DNA of 64,000 nt, taken from positions 108,080 through 172,079 of the forward strand of contig NZ_PQSU01000023.1 of the NCBI RefSeq assembly GCF_002920615.1. Reading direction: 5' to 3'. Positions 9,114 to 17,777 of this stretch are shown one piece after another. A program made the position numbers and the translations under genes. The notes under the pieces are model-generated. The model worked only from the letters and a program-made list of their open reading frames with translations, was not told the DNA's origin and did no database searches. This stretch comes from Streptomyces sp. Ru62 (lineage in GTDB: Bacteria; Actinomycetota; Actinomycetes; Streptomycetales; Streptomycetaceae). How positions within the stretch are numbered: the first letter of the stretch is position 1; every line of letters starts with the position of its first letter.

Positions 9114-10186
9114 TCACGATCCATCAGTGCGGAGCCCGGACCGCCGAGGCCCTGCGCCGCTTCTCCCGCTCCACGGCCATGACACTGCTGTGCGTGACGC
9201 TGGGCGGCTGCCTGGCCCTGGGGATCGCCTCGTCGGGCGAGTTCTTCCAAGGGCCGTCGGTACGGACCTTCCTCCAGTACCTGGCCACGCCGATCCTCAT
9301 CGGGCTGGCCCAGATGGTCGCCCTGTGTGTCGGACAGCTCAACCTCGCCGTCGGCGCCCTGGGGGGCTGCACGGCCTGTCTGACGGGTGTCCTGATGGCC
9401 GACGGCGGCGTCCCGGCACCCGTCGCCGTGACGGCCGGCGTCCTCATGGCCATGCTGGTCGGTCTGGCGACCGGTGTCTTCATCGTGGCCACGCGGATCA
9501 ACGGCTTCATCGTCACGCTCGGCGTGATGACCATCCTGCTGGGGGCGCAGTACCGGCTGGCCGGCACGCGTACCGTCGACGGCTACTCACCGGCCCTCAA
9601 GGACCTCGGCCGGGCGGCCCCGCTGAACCTCCCGCTGGTGTTCCTCACCGCACTCGCCGCGGCGGCGCTGCTGGCCGTGTTCCTGCACCGCGCGACCGCC
9701 GGACGGCGGCTCCTCGCGGCAGGGGGCAACCCGCAGGCGGCGCGGCTGTCCGGCATCTCCACCGACCGGCAGATCGTGCTCGCGCACACCCTGTCCGGCC
9801 TCCTGGTCGGAGTCGCCGCCGTGACCGCGACGGCGTCACTGCCCGGCGTCAACCGCAGCGTGGGCGGTGACTGGCTGCTGCCGAGCTTCGCCGCCCCGAT
9901 CATCGGAGGCGTCGGGCTCGGCGGCGGCTCCGTCGCGGTCCTCGGCACGGTGCTGGCGGCGTTCGTGATGCGGCTCGTCGACGCCGCGCGCGCCCAGTTC
10001 TCGCTCGACCCGAGCTGGGTGAACCTCCTCATCGGACTGGTCGTGCTCGGCACGGTGGTCGGCGGCCGCCTCCACCAGACACGCCTGGAGAAGAGGGGGA
10101 AGGCGCACGGGCGGACCCCGCCGGCGCCGGCCGGCCGAACACCGACGGCCGGCGCCGCCCTGCCGGACGCGGGAGGTGGGCAGTGA
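9110..10186 (+). CDS. Sugar ABC transporter permease (RbsC type), second subunit
   Basis: This 358-residue paralogue of the preceding permease begins at a GTG that overlaps the upstream stop (GTGA). It contains GQLNLAVGALGG, TRINGFIVTLGVMTILLGAQ and the coupling-loop GGNPQAARLSGIS. The C-terminal ~40 residues are a charged, Pro/Ala-rich cytoplasmic tail. Two distinct permeases with one RbsA-type ATPase is the arrangement of autoinducer-2/rhamnose-type sugar importers. Confidence 0.92.
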   Translation: MITIHQCGARTAEALRRFSRSTAMTLLCVTLGGCLALGIASSGEFFQGPSVRTFLQYLATPILIGLAQMVALCVGQLNLAVGALGGCTACLTGVLMADGGVPAPVAVTAGVLMAMLVGLATGVFIVATRINGFIVTLGVMTILLGAQYRLAGTRTVDGYSPALKDLGRAAPLNLPLVFLTALAAAALLAVFLHRATAGRRLLAAGGNPQAARLSGISTDRQIVLAHTLSGLLVGVAAVTATASLPGVNRSVGGDWLLPSFAAPIIGGVGLGGGSVAVLGTVLAAFVMRLVDAARAQFSLDPSWVNLLIGLVVLGTVVGGRLHQTRLEKRGKAHGRTPPAPAGRTPTAGAALPDAGGGQ

Positions 10187-11727
10187 GCGACGTCCTTCTC
10201 GAAGGCCGGGAGATCGTCAAGGTCTTCCCAGGAGTGCGGGCCCTGGACGGCGTCGGACTGCGCCTGACGGCCGGATCCGTGCACGCGCTGCTGGGCGAGA
10301 ACGGCGCGGGGAAGTCCACGCTCATCAAGGTCCTGACCGGCGTCCACGCGCCCGACGGCGGCCGGCTCACCTGGCGCGGCGAAGAGGTCCGCCTGCGCTC
10401 GCCGCTGGAGGCCACCCGGACCGGCATCGGCGTCGTCCACCAGGAACGCAACCTGATACCCGACTTCTCGGTGGCGGAGAACATCACGCTGACAAGCCCC
10501 CCTGCGCGTCTCGGGTTCGTCGACCGCGGCGCCATGAGCGCGCCCGCCCTGCGCTGCCTGGCCGAGCTGGACCTGGACCTGGACCCGCTCCGGCCGGTGC
10601 GCGAACTGTCGGTCGCCCAGCAGCAGTTGGTGGAGATCGCGAAGGCGCTCCACACCGAGAGCCGGGTGCTGCTGCTCGACGAGCCGACCGCCTCGTTGTC
10701 CCCGCGGGAGGCCGAACGCCTCTTCGCCGTCGTCCGGCGCCTCACGGCCCGCGGCGCGTGCGTCGTCTTCGTCAGCCACAGACTGGAAGAGGTCTTCGCG
10801 CTCTGCGACACCGTCACCGTGCTGCGCGACGGCAGGTCCGTGCTGGAGTCCTCTCCGCTCGCCCGCCACACCCACGACGACATCGTGAATCTGATGGTGG
10901 GCCGCGCGCACACGGCGACCGAGATGCGGCCACGCACCCCGGACCGTACGGCCGCCCCGGTCCTCGCGCTCGACGGCATCTCCACCGCCGACGGCCACCG
11001 GGACGTCTCCCTGGCGGTGCGGCCCGGCGAGATCGTCGGTCTCTACGGCCTCGTCGGCGCCGGGCGCAGCGAACTGGTCAGAGCGGTACTGGGCCTCGGC
11101 CGGATCACCGCCGGCGAGATCAGGATGCACGGCGACCCGGTCCGGATCGCCTCGCCCCGTCAGGCGCTGCACGAGTTCGGCATCGGCTACCTGACCGAGA
11201 ACCGCAAGGAAGAGGGCGTCTTCCTCGAACAGCCCGTCCACCGGAACATCACGGTCACCGTGTGGAAGAAGCTGGCCAGGGCTCTCGGGTCCGTTCCCGC
11301 CGCCGAGGAGCGGAAGGCGGCACAGGACCTGGTCGACCGGCTCGGGATCCGCATCTCGGGCCTTGAGCAGAACGTGGGTGAACTGTCCGGCGGCAACCAG
11401 CAGAAGGTGAGTCTGGCGAAGTGGCTCGCGGCCGACACCCGTCTGCTGATCGTCGACGAACCGACCGTGGGCGTCGACGTGCGCACCAAGCAGGCCTTCC
11501 ACCGGCTCCTGTGGGAGCTGGCCCGCGAGGGTCTGCCGATCCTGCTGATCAGCAGCGACCTCACCGAGATGATCACGCTGGCGGACCGTGTCCTCGTCAT
11601 GGCCGACCACCGCGTCCGTGGCGAGGTCGACAACGACGGCGACTATGAACGGATGAGCGGCCGGATCATCCGCGTCATCCACGACCGTGCGCTCTCGGCG
11701 GCGACCACGGAAACAGAGGCGGAGTGA
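10183..11727 (+). CDS. Sugar ABC transporter ATP-binding protein (RbsA type, two nucleotide-binding domains)
   Basis: The 514-residue protein holds two ATPase domains. Domain 1 has Walker A GENGAGKST, signature-like ELSVAQQQ and Walker B LLLDEPTAS. Domain 2 has the degenerate Walker A GLVGAGRSE usual for RbsA/MglA, signature LSGGNQQK and Walker B LLIVDEPTVGVD. The GTG start overlaps the previous stop (GTGA), completing a four-gene coupled run. It powers import of the solute bound by the lipoprotein. Confidence 0.95.
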   Translation: MSDVLLEGREIVKVFPGVRALDGVGLRLTAGSVHALLGENGAGKSTLIKVLTGVHAPDGGRLTWRGEEVRLRSPLEATRTGIGVVHQERNLIPDFSVAENITLTSPPARLGFVDRGAMSAPALRCLAELDLDLDPLRPVRELSVAQQQLVEIAKALHTESRVLLLDEPTASLSPREAERLFAVVRRLTARGACVVFVSHRLEEVFALCDTVTVLRDGRSVLESSPLARHTHDDIVNLMVGRAHTATEMRPRTPDRTAAPVLALDGISTADGHRDVSLAVRPGEIVGLYGLVGAGRSELVRAVLGLGRITAGEIRMHGDPVRIASPRQALHEFGIGYLTENRKEEGVFLEQPVHRNITVTVWKKLARALGSVPAAEERKAAQDLVDRLGIRISGLEQNVGELSGGNQQKVSLAKWLAADTRLLIVDEPTVGVDVRTKQAFHRLLWELAREGLPILLISSDLTEMITLADRVLVMADHRVRGEVDNDGDYERMSGRIIRVIHDRALSAATTETEAE

Positions 11728-11742
11728 AGCGCGTGGCACTGG

Positions 11743-11764
11743 TGGTCCGGGTCCGCCCGGACCA
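11743..11764 (+). terminator. Stem-loop terminator after the sugar ABC operon
   Basis: TGGTCCGGG, a 4-nt loop TCCG, then CCCGGACCA form a perfect 9-bp stem 15 nt after the ATPase stop. It has no U-run, as is common in high-GC actinobacteria. Confidence 0.6.
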
Positions 11765-11917
11765 GCGGGAGAGGTGAGGCGACGGGGGCCCGGTGGCGGC
11801 TCACGGAACAGGGGTCCCTGATGCCCTGAGACCCGGCCGACCCCGAGCCGGGCAACGTGCTCACCTCGCTAAACTGCGTCGTCCCGACAACCTGGAGCGG
11901 CAGGAGCAGGAGAACGG

Positions 11918-12634
11918 ATGCCACAGCATGACAGTTCCTCTGCCAGGGCCCCGGAGTCCGGAAGCGGCCGATCCGCCGGCGCCGGTCGCCAGGTTCTCTC
12001 GGACAGCGTCTACGAGCAGATCAAGGCCATGGTCATGGATCATGAGATCGCTCCGGGAGCGCGCGTGGGGATCGAAGCGGTGTCGCGCGCTCTCGGCGTC
12101 TCGCCCACGCCCGTCCGCGAGGCGTTGGCCAGGCTGGAGTCCGACGGACTCGTGGTCAAGAGGTCGCTGTCCGGGTACCGGGCGACAGAGCTGCTGACAC
12201 GCGAGGGCCTTGAGCAGCTCTTCGAGATGCGGCTCCTGCTGGAACCGCGAGCGGCGGCTCTCGCCGCCGTCAACGCCACCGAGGAGCAACTCGACGCCCT
12301 CGAACGGCTCGTGGAGGAGATGCAGACCCACCCGGGGCCGACGGGGCGCTACGCGGACTACCGCGGCTTCGCCGCTCTGGACCAGCGCTTCCACGACACC
12401 ATCGCGGTGGCCTCGCAACGTCCGCTGCTCGCCGATGCGGTGGAGCGGCTCCACTCTCATCTGCATGTCTTCCGCATCAGAAGGGTGGTGAACGCCGACG
12501 ACCCCACGCTGGCGGAACACGAACGCGTCGTACGCGCCATACTGCGCCGCAAGCCCGACCGCGCCGCGGAAGCCATGGCGGACCACCTCACCGGGAGCCT
12601 CCAGCGCCAGCTCAGCCAGGCCGGGAAACCCTGA
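11918..12634 (+). CDS. GntR-family regulator, FadR/FCD subfamily
   Basis: This 238-residue protein has an N-terminal winged HTH (SVYEQIKAMVMDHEIAPGAR, then VSRALGVSPTPVREALARLE) and a C-terminal all-helical FCD ligand domain with the metal/carboxylate-binding His/Asp pattern (LDQRFHDTIA, HSHLHVFR, EHERVVRAI). FCD regulators commonly sense sugar acids or other carboxylates, consistent with the upstream dehydratase/ABC operon, which it follows after a terminator. ATG at 11918 has AGGAGAA just upstream. A TAAACT hexamer at 11870 may be its -10. Confidence 0.92.
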   Translation: MPQHDSSSARAPESGSGRSAGAGRQVLSDSVYEQIKAMVMDHEIAPGARVGIEAVSRALGVSPTPVREALARLESDGLVVKRSLSGYRATELLTREGLEQLFEMRLLLEPRAAALAAVNATEEQLDALERLVEEMQTHPGPTGRYADYRGFAALDQRFHDTIAVASQRPLLADAVERLHSHLHVFRIRRVVNADDPTLAEHERVVRAILRRKPDRAAEAMADHLTGSLQRQLSQAGKP

Positions 12635-12724
12635 CCGGCCGGGCCGCGCGTGCCGTCCGGGAGCGGGTACCCGTCCGGTGCCCGAGGATGGGTATGACCC
12701 GAGCGGCCAGGAAAGAGGCGCAAA

Positions 12725-13948
12725 GTGACGGACAGCAGCGCGGCGTCGCTGTTGCGGCTGATGCAGGCCAGTCATACGGCTACGCTCGAAGAGCTTCCCA
12801 GGATGATCGCCGACCACGCCGCCGTGGCAGGCATGCAGGACGTGATCCTTTTCGTGGTGGACATCCGGGAGACGGTGCTGCGCCGGCTCACTGGTCGGGG
12901 GCTGGCTGCCGGGGAGGGCGGGCAGGAGTTCACCGTCGCGGGCAGTCTGCCCGGCCAGGCCTACCGGCGCGTGGAACTGGTGTCCGAACCCGAACGGGAA
13001 GGGGAGTGCGGCCGGCCGGGCGGGCGGCGGTGGTGGGTGGCCATCACCGACGGTGTGGAGCGCCTGGGCGTGCTGCGGGCCGATACCGACACCGACGGCG
13101 AGCCCGTCCGCCAAGCCCTGCGCGACCTGGCGTCGATGACGGCCCTGCTGTTGCTGAGCAAGCGGTCCTTCAGCGACTCCTACGCGCGTCTGGTGCGGAC
13201 AGAGCCGATGAACGTGGCCGCGGAGATGCAGTGGAACCTCACCCCGCCACCCGCCTACGCGGGTCACAACGCCACCGTCGGCGCGGTGATGGAGCCCGCC
13301 TACCAGGTGGGCGGCGACGCCTTCGACTACGCGGTGGCCGGCAGCACCCTCCACCTGGGCGTCTTCGACGCCATGGGCCACGACACCACCGCCGGCATCA
13401 CCGCGAACGTCGCCGTGTCCGCCTGCCGCAACGCCCGCCGCCAGGGTGCCTCGCTGACCGAGACCAGCCGGATGGTGGAGGAGACGCTGATCGAGCAGTT
13501 CGGCACCAGCCGCTACGTCACCGCCATCCTCGCCGACCTGGACATGGAGAGCGGCCGGCTGACGTGGATCAACCGCGGTCACCACCTGCCCATCCTGATC
13601 CGCGGCAACCGCTGGACCACCGAACTGGTCTGCCCCCCGGCCGGTCCCATGGGCGCCGATCTCGGCCTGTCGGTCACCACGGCCATCGAGCAGCTGGAAC
13701 CCGGCGATCGCCTGCTGCTGTACACCGACGGCGTCGTCGAAGCCCGCGACAGGCATGGCACAGCATTCGGCCAGGACCGTTTCGTCGACTTCATCCGCCG
13801 CCACCACTCCGGCCGGCACACCCTGCACGAGACCCTGCGCCGGCTGATGGCCGCCGTCATGGAACACCACGACGGCAAGCTCGACGACGACGCCACCGTA
13901 CTGCTCACCGAGTGGCGCGGCGGCCACCAGCAGGAGCTGACCCCATGA
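12725..13948 (+). CDS. PP2C-type (SpoIIE/RsbU) serine phosphatase with N-terminal sensor domain
   Basis: This 407-residue protein has an N-terminal GAF-like region (about residues 1-145) and a C-terminal SpoIIE phosphatase domain with the metal-binding motifs VGGDAFDY, FDAMGHDTTAG, INRGHHLP and LLLYTDGVVEARD, ending with KLDDDATVLL. Such enzymes dephosphorylate STAS anti-sigma antagonists and so free sigma factors in partner-switching pathways. The STAS gene follows after 28 nt and is its probable substrate. The start is GTG at 12725. Confidence 0.92.
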   Translation: MTDSSAASLLRLMQASHTATLEELPRMIADHAAVAGMQDVILFVVDIRETVLRRLTGRGLAAGEGGQEFTVAGSLPGQAYRRVELVSEPEREGECGRPGGRRWWVAITDGVERLGVLRADTDTDGEPVRQALRDLASMTALLLLSKRSFSDSYARLVRTEPMNVAAEMQWNLTPPPAYAGHNATVGAVMEPAYQVGGDAFDYAVAGSTLHLGVFDAMGHDTTAGITANVAVSACRNARRQGASLTETSRMVEETLIEQFGTSRYVTAILADLDMESGRLTWINRGHHLPILIRGNRWTTELVCPPAGPMGADLGLSVTTAIEQLEPGDRLLLYTDGVVEARDRHGTAFGQDRFVDFIRRHHSGRHTLHETLRRLMAAVMEHHDGKLDDDATVLLTEWRGGHQQELTP

Positions 13949-13976
13949 ACCCCGGCCCACGCGGAAGGAGACGGCG

Positions 13977-14348
13977 ATGAACTCGGACCAGCCCGCCTTC
14001 CGCGATCACCAGCACACCCTCCAGGTGCACGTCCGCCGTCTGAGCACCGACCGCCACCTCGTCACGGTCGTGGGCGACCTCGACCTGCACACCGCCTCGC
14101 ACCTCGCGGACGCCCTGCAACCCCTGGTCCTCACCGGGGGGCACAGGGTGCTCCTGGACCTGTCCGACGTCGCCTTCCTGGACTCCACCGGGCTCACCTG
14201 CCTGATCGCGGTCTACCGCACGGCCCGGAGCACCGGCGCCCGCCTGGCGCTGATCGCACCCAGCGAACGCGTACGGCGCATGCTGGCGCTGACCGGAACG
14301 GACCAGGTACTGCACAGCTACGCCACCCTGGACGCCGTCCCCGACTGA
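13977..14348 (+). CDS. STAS-domain anti-sigma factor antagonist
   Basis: The 123-residue single-domain protein has the SpoIIAA/RsbV signature around the regulatory phospho-serine (DVAFLDSTGLTCL), preceded by VVGDLDLHTASHL. The dephosphorylated form would bind an anti-sigma kinase. It sits directly downstream of the PP2C phosphatase and faces the gene for a kinase-containing fusion, so the three probably form one switch. AAGGAGACGGCG precedes the ATG. Confidence 0.93.
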   Translation: MNSDQPAFRDHQHTLQVHVRRLSTDRHLVTVVGDLDLHTASHLADALQPLVLTGGHRVLLDLSDVAFLDSTGLTCLIAVYRTARSTGARLALIAPSERVRRMLALTGTDQVLHSYATLDAVPD

Positions 14349-14369
14349 CCGACCGCGACCGGCGGCGGG

Positions 14370-17195
14370 TCAGCCGGGGTCGTCGAACATGGCCAGCAGT
14401 GCTTCCTCGTCCGTCTCGGGCACCGGCTGCTCCGGCTGCGGGATCTGCTCGGCCCACACCGTCTTGCCCTGCGGCATGTAGCGGGCACCCCAGCTCTTGG
14501 TGTACTGCGCCACGAGGAACAGGCCGCGCCCGCCCTCCTCGGTCGTGGCCGCGCGTCTGATCCGAGGAGAGGTGTTGCTGCCGTCGGAGACCTCGCAGAT
14601 CAGTGAGTCGTCGCGCAGCAACCGCAGGCCCACCGGCCCCGGGCCGCCGTACCGCACGGCGTTGGTGACCAGCTCGCTGACCACGAGCCCGGTGTTGAAG
14701 TCCAGCTCCGACATGCCCCACGCGGCGAGCTGGGCGCGGGTGAGCGCCCTGGCCCGGGCCACGGCCGCGGGGTCGGACGGGAACTCCCAGGACGCCATCC
14801 GGTCCTCGGGCAGCGCGTGCACACGGGCCAGCAGCAGGGCCACGTCGTCGGACGGGCCGCTGGGCAGGAGCGCGTCCGTGACCAGGTCGCAGGTGTCCTC
14901 CAGTTCCGGACCGGCGAGGCGCAGGGAGGCCAGCAGTTGCTCGGTGCGCGCTCCGGTGTCCTCGTAGCCGCGGCTCTCCTTCAGCAGTCCGTCGGTGTAC
15001 ATCGTCAGCAGGCTGCCCCCGGGCAGCTCGACGGTGGCGGACTCGTACGGCTGGATCCCACCGAGCCCGAGCGGCGGACCGGTCGGGAGGTCGATCAGCT
15101 GTGCCCGCCCGTCCGGAGTCAGCAGAGCGGGCGGCGGATGACCGGCCGTCGCGGCCGTGCACCGGCAGGACACCGGGTCGTAGATCGCGTACAGGCAGGT
15201 CGTCCCCGTCGCCGGGTCCTGGTCGCCGGCGTCTCCTTCGGGGGTGCGGCTGACCAGGTCGTCCAGGTGGGCCAGCACCTCCTCGGGCAGCAGGTCCAGA
15301 CCGGCCAGCGTCCGTACCGCCGTACGCAGCCGGCCCATGGTCGCCGCGGCCTGCAACCCGTTTCCGGGCACGTCGCCGACGACCAGCGCCACGCGCATAC
15401 CGGACAGCGGGATCGCGTCGAACCAGTCCCCGCCCACCCCTGACCTGGCGTCCGCGGGCAGATAGCGGGAGGCGAGGCCGACGGTGCTCAGCCGGGGCAG
15501 GGCGTGCGGCAACAGGCTGCGTTGCAGGGTGAGGGAGGCGTGGTGCTCCCGGCCGTAGCGGCGGGCGTTGTCCATGCTGATCGCGGCACGGGCCGCCAGC
15601 TCGCCCGCCAGCGTCAGGTCGTCCTGCTCGTACGGCCTCGTCCTGCCGCGGCGGTAGAAACCCGCCAGGCCGAGGACGGAGCCCCGCGCGGACAGCGGAG
15701 CGCCCAGGTAGGAGTGCACGCCCTCGCCCAGGAATTGGACGGGGTGCGCCTGGCCGGTCGGGTGCCCGGCCAGGGCGGCGGTCACCACCGAGTCCGTGAC
15801 CGGCCGCCCGGTCTCCAGGCACCGGGCCTGGGGTGTTCCGGCGGGGTAGCCGGTCGGCTCGTTCACCCCGCCGATCGGCAGGTCGCGGGAGCCCTCGCCC
15901 GCCCAGGCGGCCACCCGGCGCAGTGGTGCGCCGGGGCGCAGCGGTCCGGGCGGTGGCTCCTCGCCCGCCAGGACGCTTTCGACCAGGTCGACGACGACCA
16001 GGTCGGCGAAGCGCGGCACGGTGATCTCCGCCAGTTGCTCGGCGGTACGCCACAGGTCCAGCGTGGTGCCGAGCCGGACACCTGCCTCGTTCAGCAGGGA
16101 CAGCCGGCCGCGCGCCTCGGCGGCGAGCCGGCCGACGCCCGGCTCGCCCACGAGCAGCAGCCACGCGTCGGTCGTTCCGCCGGCGTGCGGTTCCGCCACC
16201 TCGGCGGGGCGGTCCGGGAGCGGCACACGACCATCGGTGGCGGTCGCGCCGGCCGGACGTGCCGTGCCCGTGCCGCCGGTGTCCTCGAAACTGACCTCGA
16301 CCGCCGCCCCCTCCGCGTCACCGTGGTGCAGCTCCCGCCGGCGCAGGACGGCCACGCGACTGCCCGCGAGCGGCACCTCGGCGAACGCCTCACCGTTGGA
16401 GGAGATCAGCTCGACGGCACGCTCCAGCAGTATCAGCCGTTCCTGCGAGGCCAGCCGGGGCGGCGGTCCGCCGCGCCGGGACAGCTCTCCCGACTCAAGG
16501 TCCAGCTCGGCGTGCCCCCCGCGCTCCATGGCCCGGCGGAAGGAGTGGGTGAGTTCGAGCTCGCGTGCCGTGCTCAGCTCCAGCAGGCGTTCCCCGATGC
16601 GTTCGGTGGCGTCCTGAAGGACAAGCGCCATGCCGGGGTCGGCCAGTTCCCGGGGGACGGAGAGGTTGACCGCGCCCCGCACGGTGCCGCCCACCGGGTC
16701 GCGCACCGGCGCGGCCATGCAGGTGAGCTCCTTGAGGTCGTGCAGGAAGTGTTCGTGGCCCACGACCACGAACGGCGCCCTGGTGCTCAGCACCATGCTG
16801 ACGCTGCTGGTTCCCATGAACCGCTCGTCGACGTTGGCGCCCGGCACCAGGGAGGCGGCGTCCATCAGTTCCAGCCCCGCCGGGTCGCCCCAGCGGTCCA
16901 CGATGTGCGCCCGTGAGTCGGCCAGTGCCACGGTCACCGGTATGCCCGAGAACCGTTCGTACAGGCGGTTCAGCACCGGCGTGGCAGCCCTGATCAGCCG
17001 GGAGTCGGGGTCCAGGTCACGCTCGATCGGCAGGACCGCCCGCTCGCGGTCGATGCCGAGGGACTGGGAGCGCTGCCAGGAAGCGAGGATCTCCGGGCGC
17101 ACTCCGGCGTCCAGCGGCGCGCGGCCGTCCTGATCGCTGCCCGAAGGAGTTGGGTACGACTCCACCGCTCCAGGATAATCGGGCAAACAGGACAC
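14370..17195 (-). CDS. Multidomain signalling protein: GAF - GAF - PP2C phosphatase - HATPase anti-sigma kinase
   Basis: The 941 residues read in order as an AcoR-like N-terminal sensor (RPEILASWQRSQSLGID, then a GAF domain to about residue 220), a linker, a second GAF domain (about 360-560), a SpoIIE/PP2C phosphatase (GGDWFDAIPL, VVGDVPGNG, LLTMYTDGL) and a C-terminal RsbW-like kinase (SELVTNAVRYGG, CEVSDGSNTSP, GGRGLFLVAQ). Phosphatase and kinase in one chain give opposing activities on an STAS antagonist, with GAF domains as the switch. It converges on the STAS gene. The start is GTG 17195; a weak site (GAAG) precedes it. Confidence 0.9.
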   Translation of the reverse strand: MSCLPDYPGAVESYPTPSGSDQDGRAPLDAGVRPEILASWQRSQSLGIDRERAVLPIERDLDPDSRLIRAATPVLNRLYERFSGIPVTVALADSRAHIVDRWGDPAGLELMDAASLVPGANVDERFMGTSSVSMVLSTRAPFVVVGHEHFLHDLKELTCMAAPVRDPVGGTVRGAVNLSVPRELADPGMALVLQDATERIGERLLELSTARELELTHSFRRAMERGGHAELDLESGELSRRGGPPPRLASQERLILLERAVELISSNGEAFAEVPLAGSRVAVLRRRELHHGDAEGAAVEVSFEDTGGTGTARPAGATATDGRVPLPDRPAEVAEPHAGGTTDAWLLLVGEPGVGRLAAEARGRLSLLNEAGVRLGTTLDLWRTAEQLAEITVPRFADLVVVDLVESVLAGEEPPPGPLRPGAPLRRVAAWAGEGSRDLPIGGVNEPTGYPAGTPQARCLETGRPVTDSVVTAALAGHPTGQAHPVQFLGEGVHSYLGAPLSARGSVLGLAGFYRRGRTRPYEQDDLTLAGELAARAAISMDNARRYGREHHASLTLQRSLLPHALPRLSTVGLASRYLPADARSGVGGDWFDAIPLSGMRVALVVGDVPGNGLQAAATMGRLRTAVRTLAGLDLLPEEVLAHLDDLVSRTPEGDAGDQDPATGTTCLYAIYDPVSCRCTAATAGHPPPALLTPDGRAQLIDLPTGPPLGLGGIQPYESATVELPGGSLLTMYTDGLLKESRGYEDTGARTEQLLASLRLAGPELEDTCDLVTDALLPSGPSDDVALLLARVHALPEDRMASWEFPSDPAAVARARALTRAQLAAWGMSELDFNTGLVVSELVTNAVRYGGPGPVGLRLLRDDSLICEVSDGSNTSPRIRRAATTEEGGRGLFLVAQYTKSWGARYMPQGKTVWAEQIPQPEQPVPETDEEALLAMFDDPG

Positions 17196-17241
17196 TTGCT
17201 TCGGCGTGGCTCGTCACCCTTCGCAGCCGTCGCCGCACGTC

Positions 17242-17745
17242 TCACAGGTCAGCGTGACCGGGCGTCGGCCGAGAGCTCCGGGTGGCCTCGGTCGCGGTGT
17301 AGGAGGAGGCGAAGGTGAACGCGCGCGGGGACGGCCCGTGGGCCCGCAGGTGCGCCAGTCGCTCCAGGGCCTCACCGACGGTCGGGAGGTGACCGGCGGG
17401 GATCCACCAGAGCACCAGGTGCGCCTCGACGTGCCGGTGGAACCATTCGCGCCGCCGCCGCAGCGCTTCCAGGTGCCCGCTGCGGTACGTGAAGTCCCAC
17501 AGGGCCTCCTGGGTCTCCCACACGGACAGGTTGACGATGACGTCCTCGCCCGCCGGGCGCAGGCCGGTGGCGTCCGCCGCTCCCTCCTCCACGAGCCGCC
17601 ACACGAAGCCGGGAGCGCCGTCGGCGGCCGTGTTGACCGGGTCGAGCATCTCGACGAACGGCGTCATGCGCGGGTCGTCGAGGGGGTGACGGAGCGTGGC
17701 GACGTTGAGTTCGGCGAGATGGGCGGCGTGCGCGGATGCGGTCAT
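17242..17745 (-). CDS. DUF3291 family protein
   Basis: This 167-residue protein contains HLAELNVATLRHPLDDPRM, PGFVWRLVEEG, VIVNLSVWET and a C-terminal segment HLVLWWIPAGHLPTVGEALERL, typical of DUF3291 (dimeric alpha/beta-barrel-like fold). No enzymatic role is established for the family. It lies 32 nt downstream of the Cys-containing HTH regulator gene on the same strand and is probably co-transcribed with it. Confidence 0.88.
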   Translation of the reverse strand: MTASAHAAHLAELNVATLRHPLDDPRMTPFVEMLDPVNTAADGAPGFVWRLVEEGAADATGLRPAGEDVIVNLSVWETQEALWDFTYRSGHLEALRRRREWFHRHVEAHLVLWWIPAGHLPTVGEALERLAHLRAHGPSPRAFTFASSYTATEATRSSRPTPGHADL

Positions 17746-17777
17746 GGCCTCATCCCAGCACGCCCCCCATTTCTATG

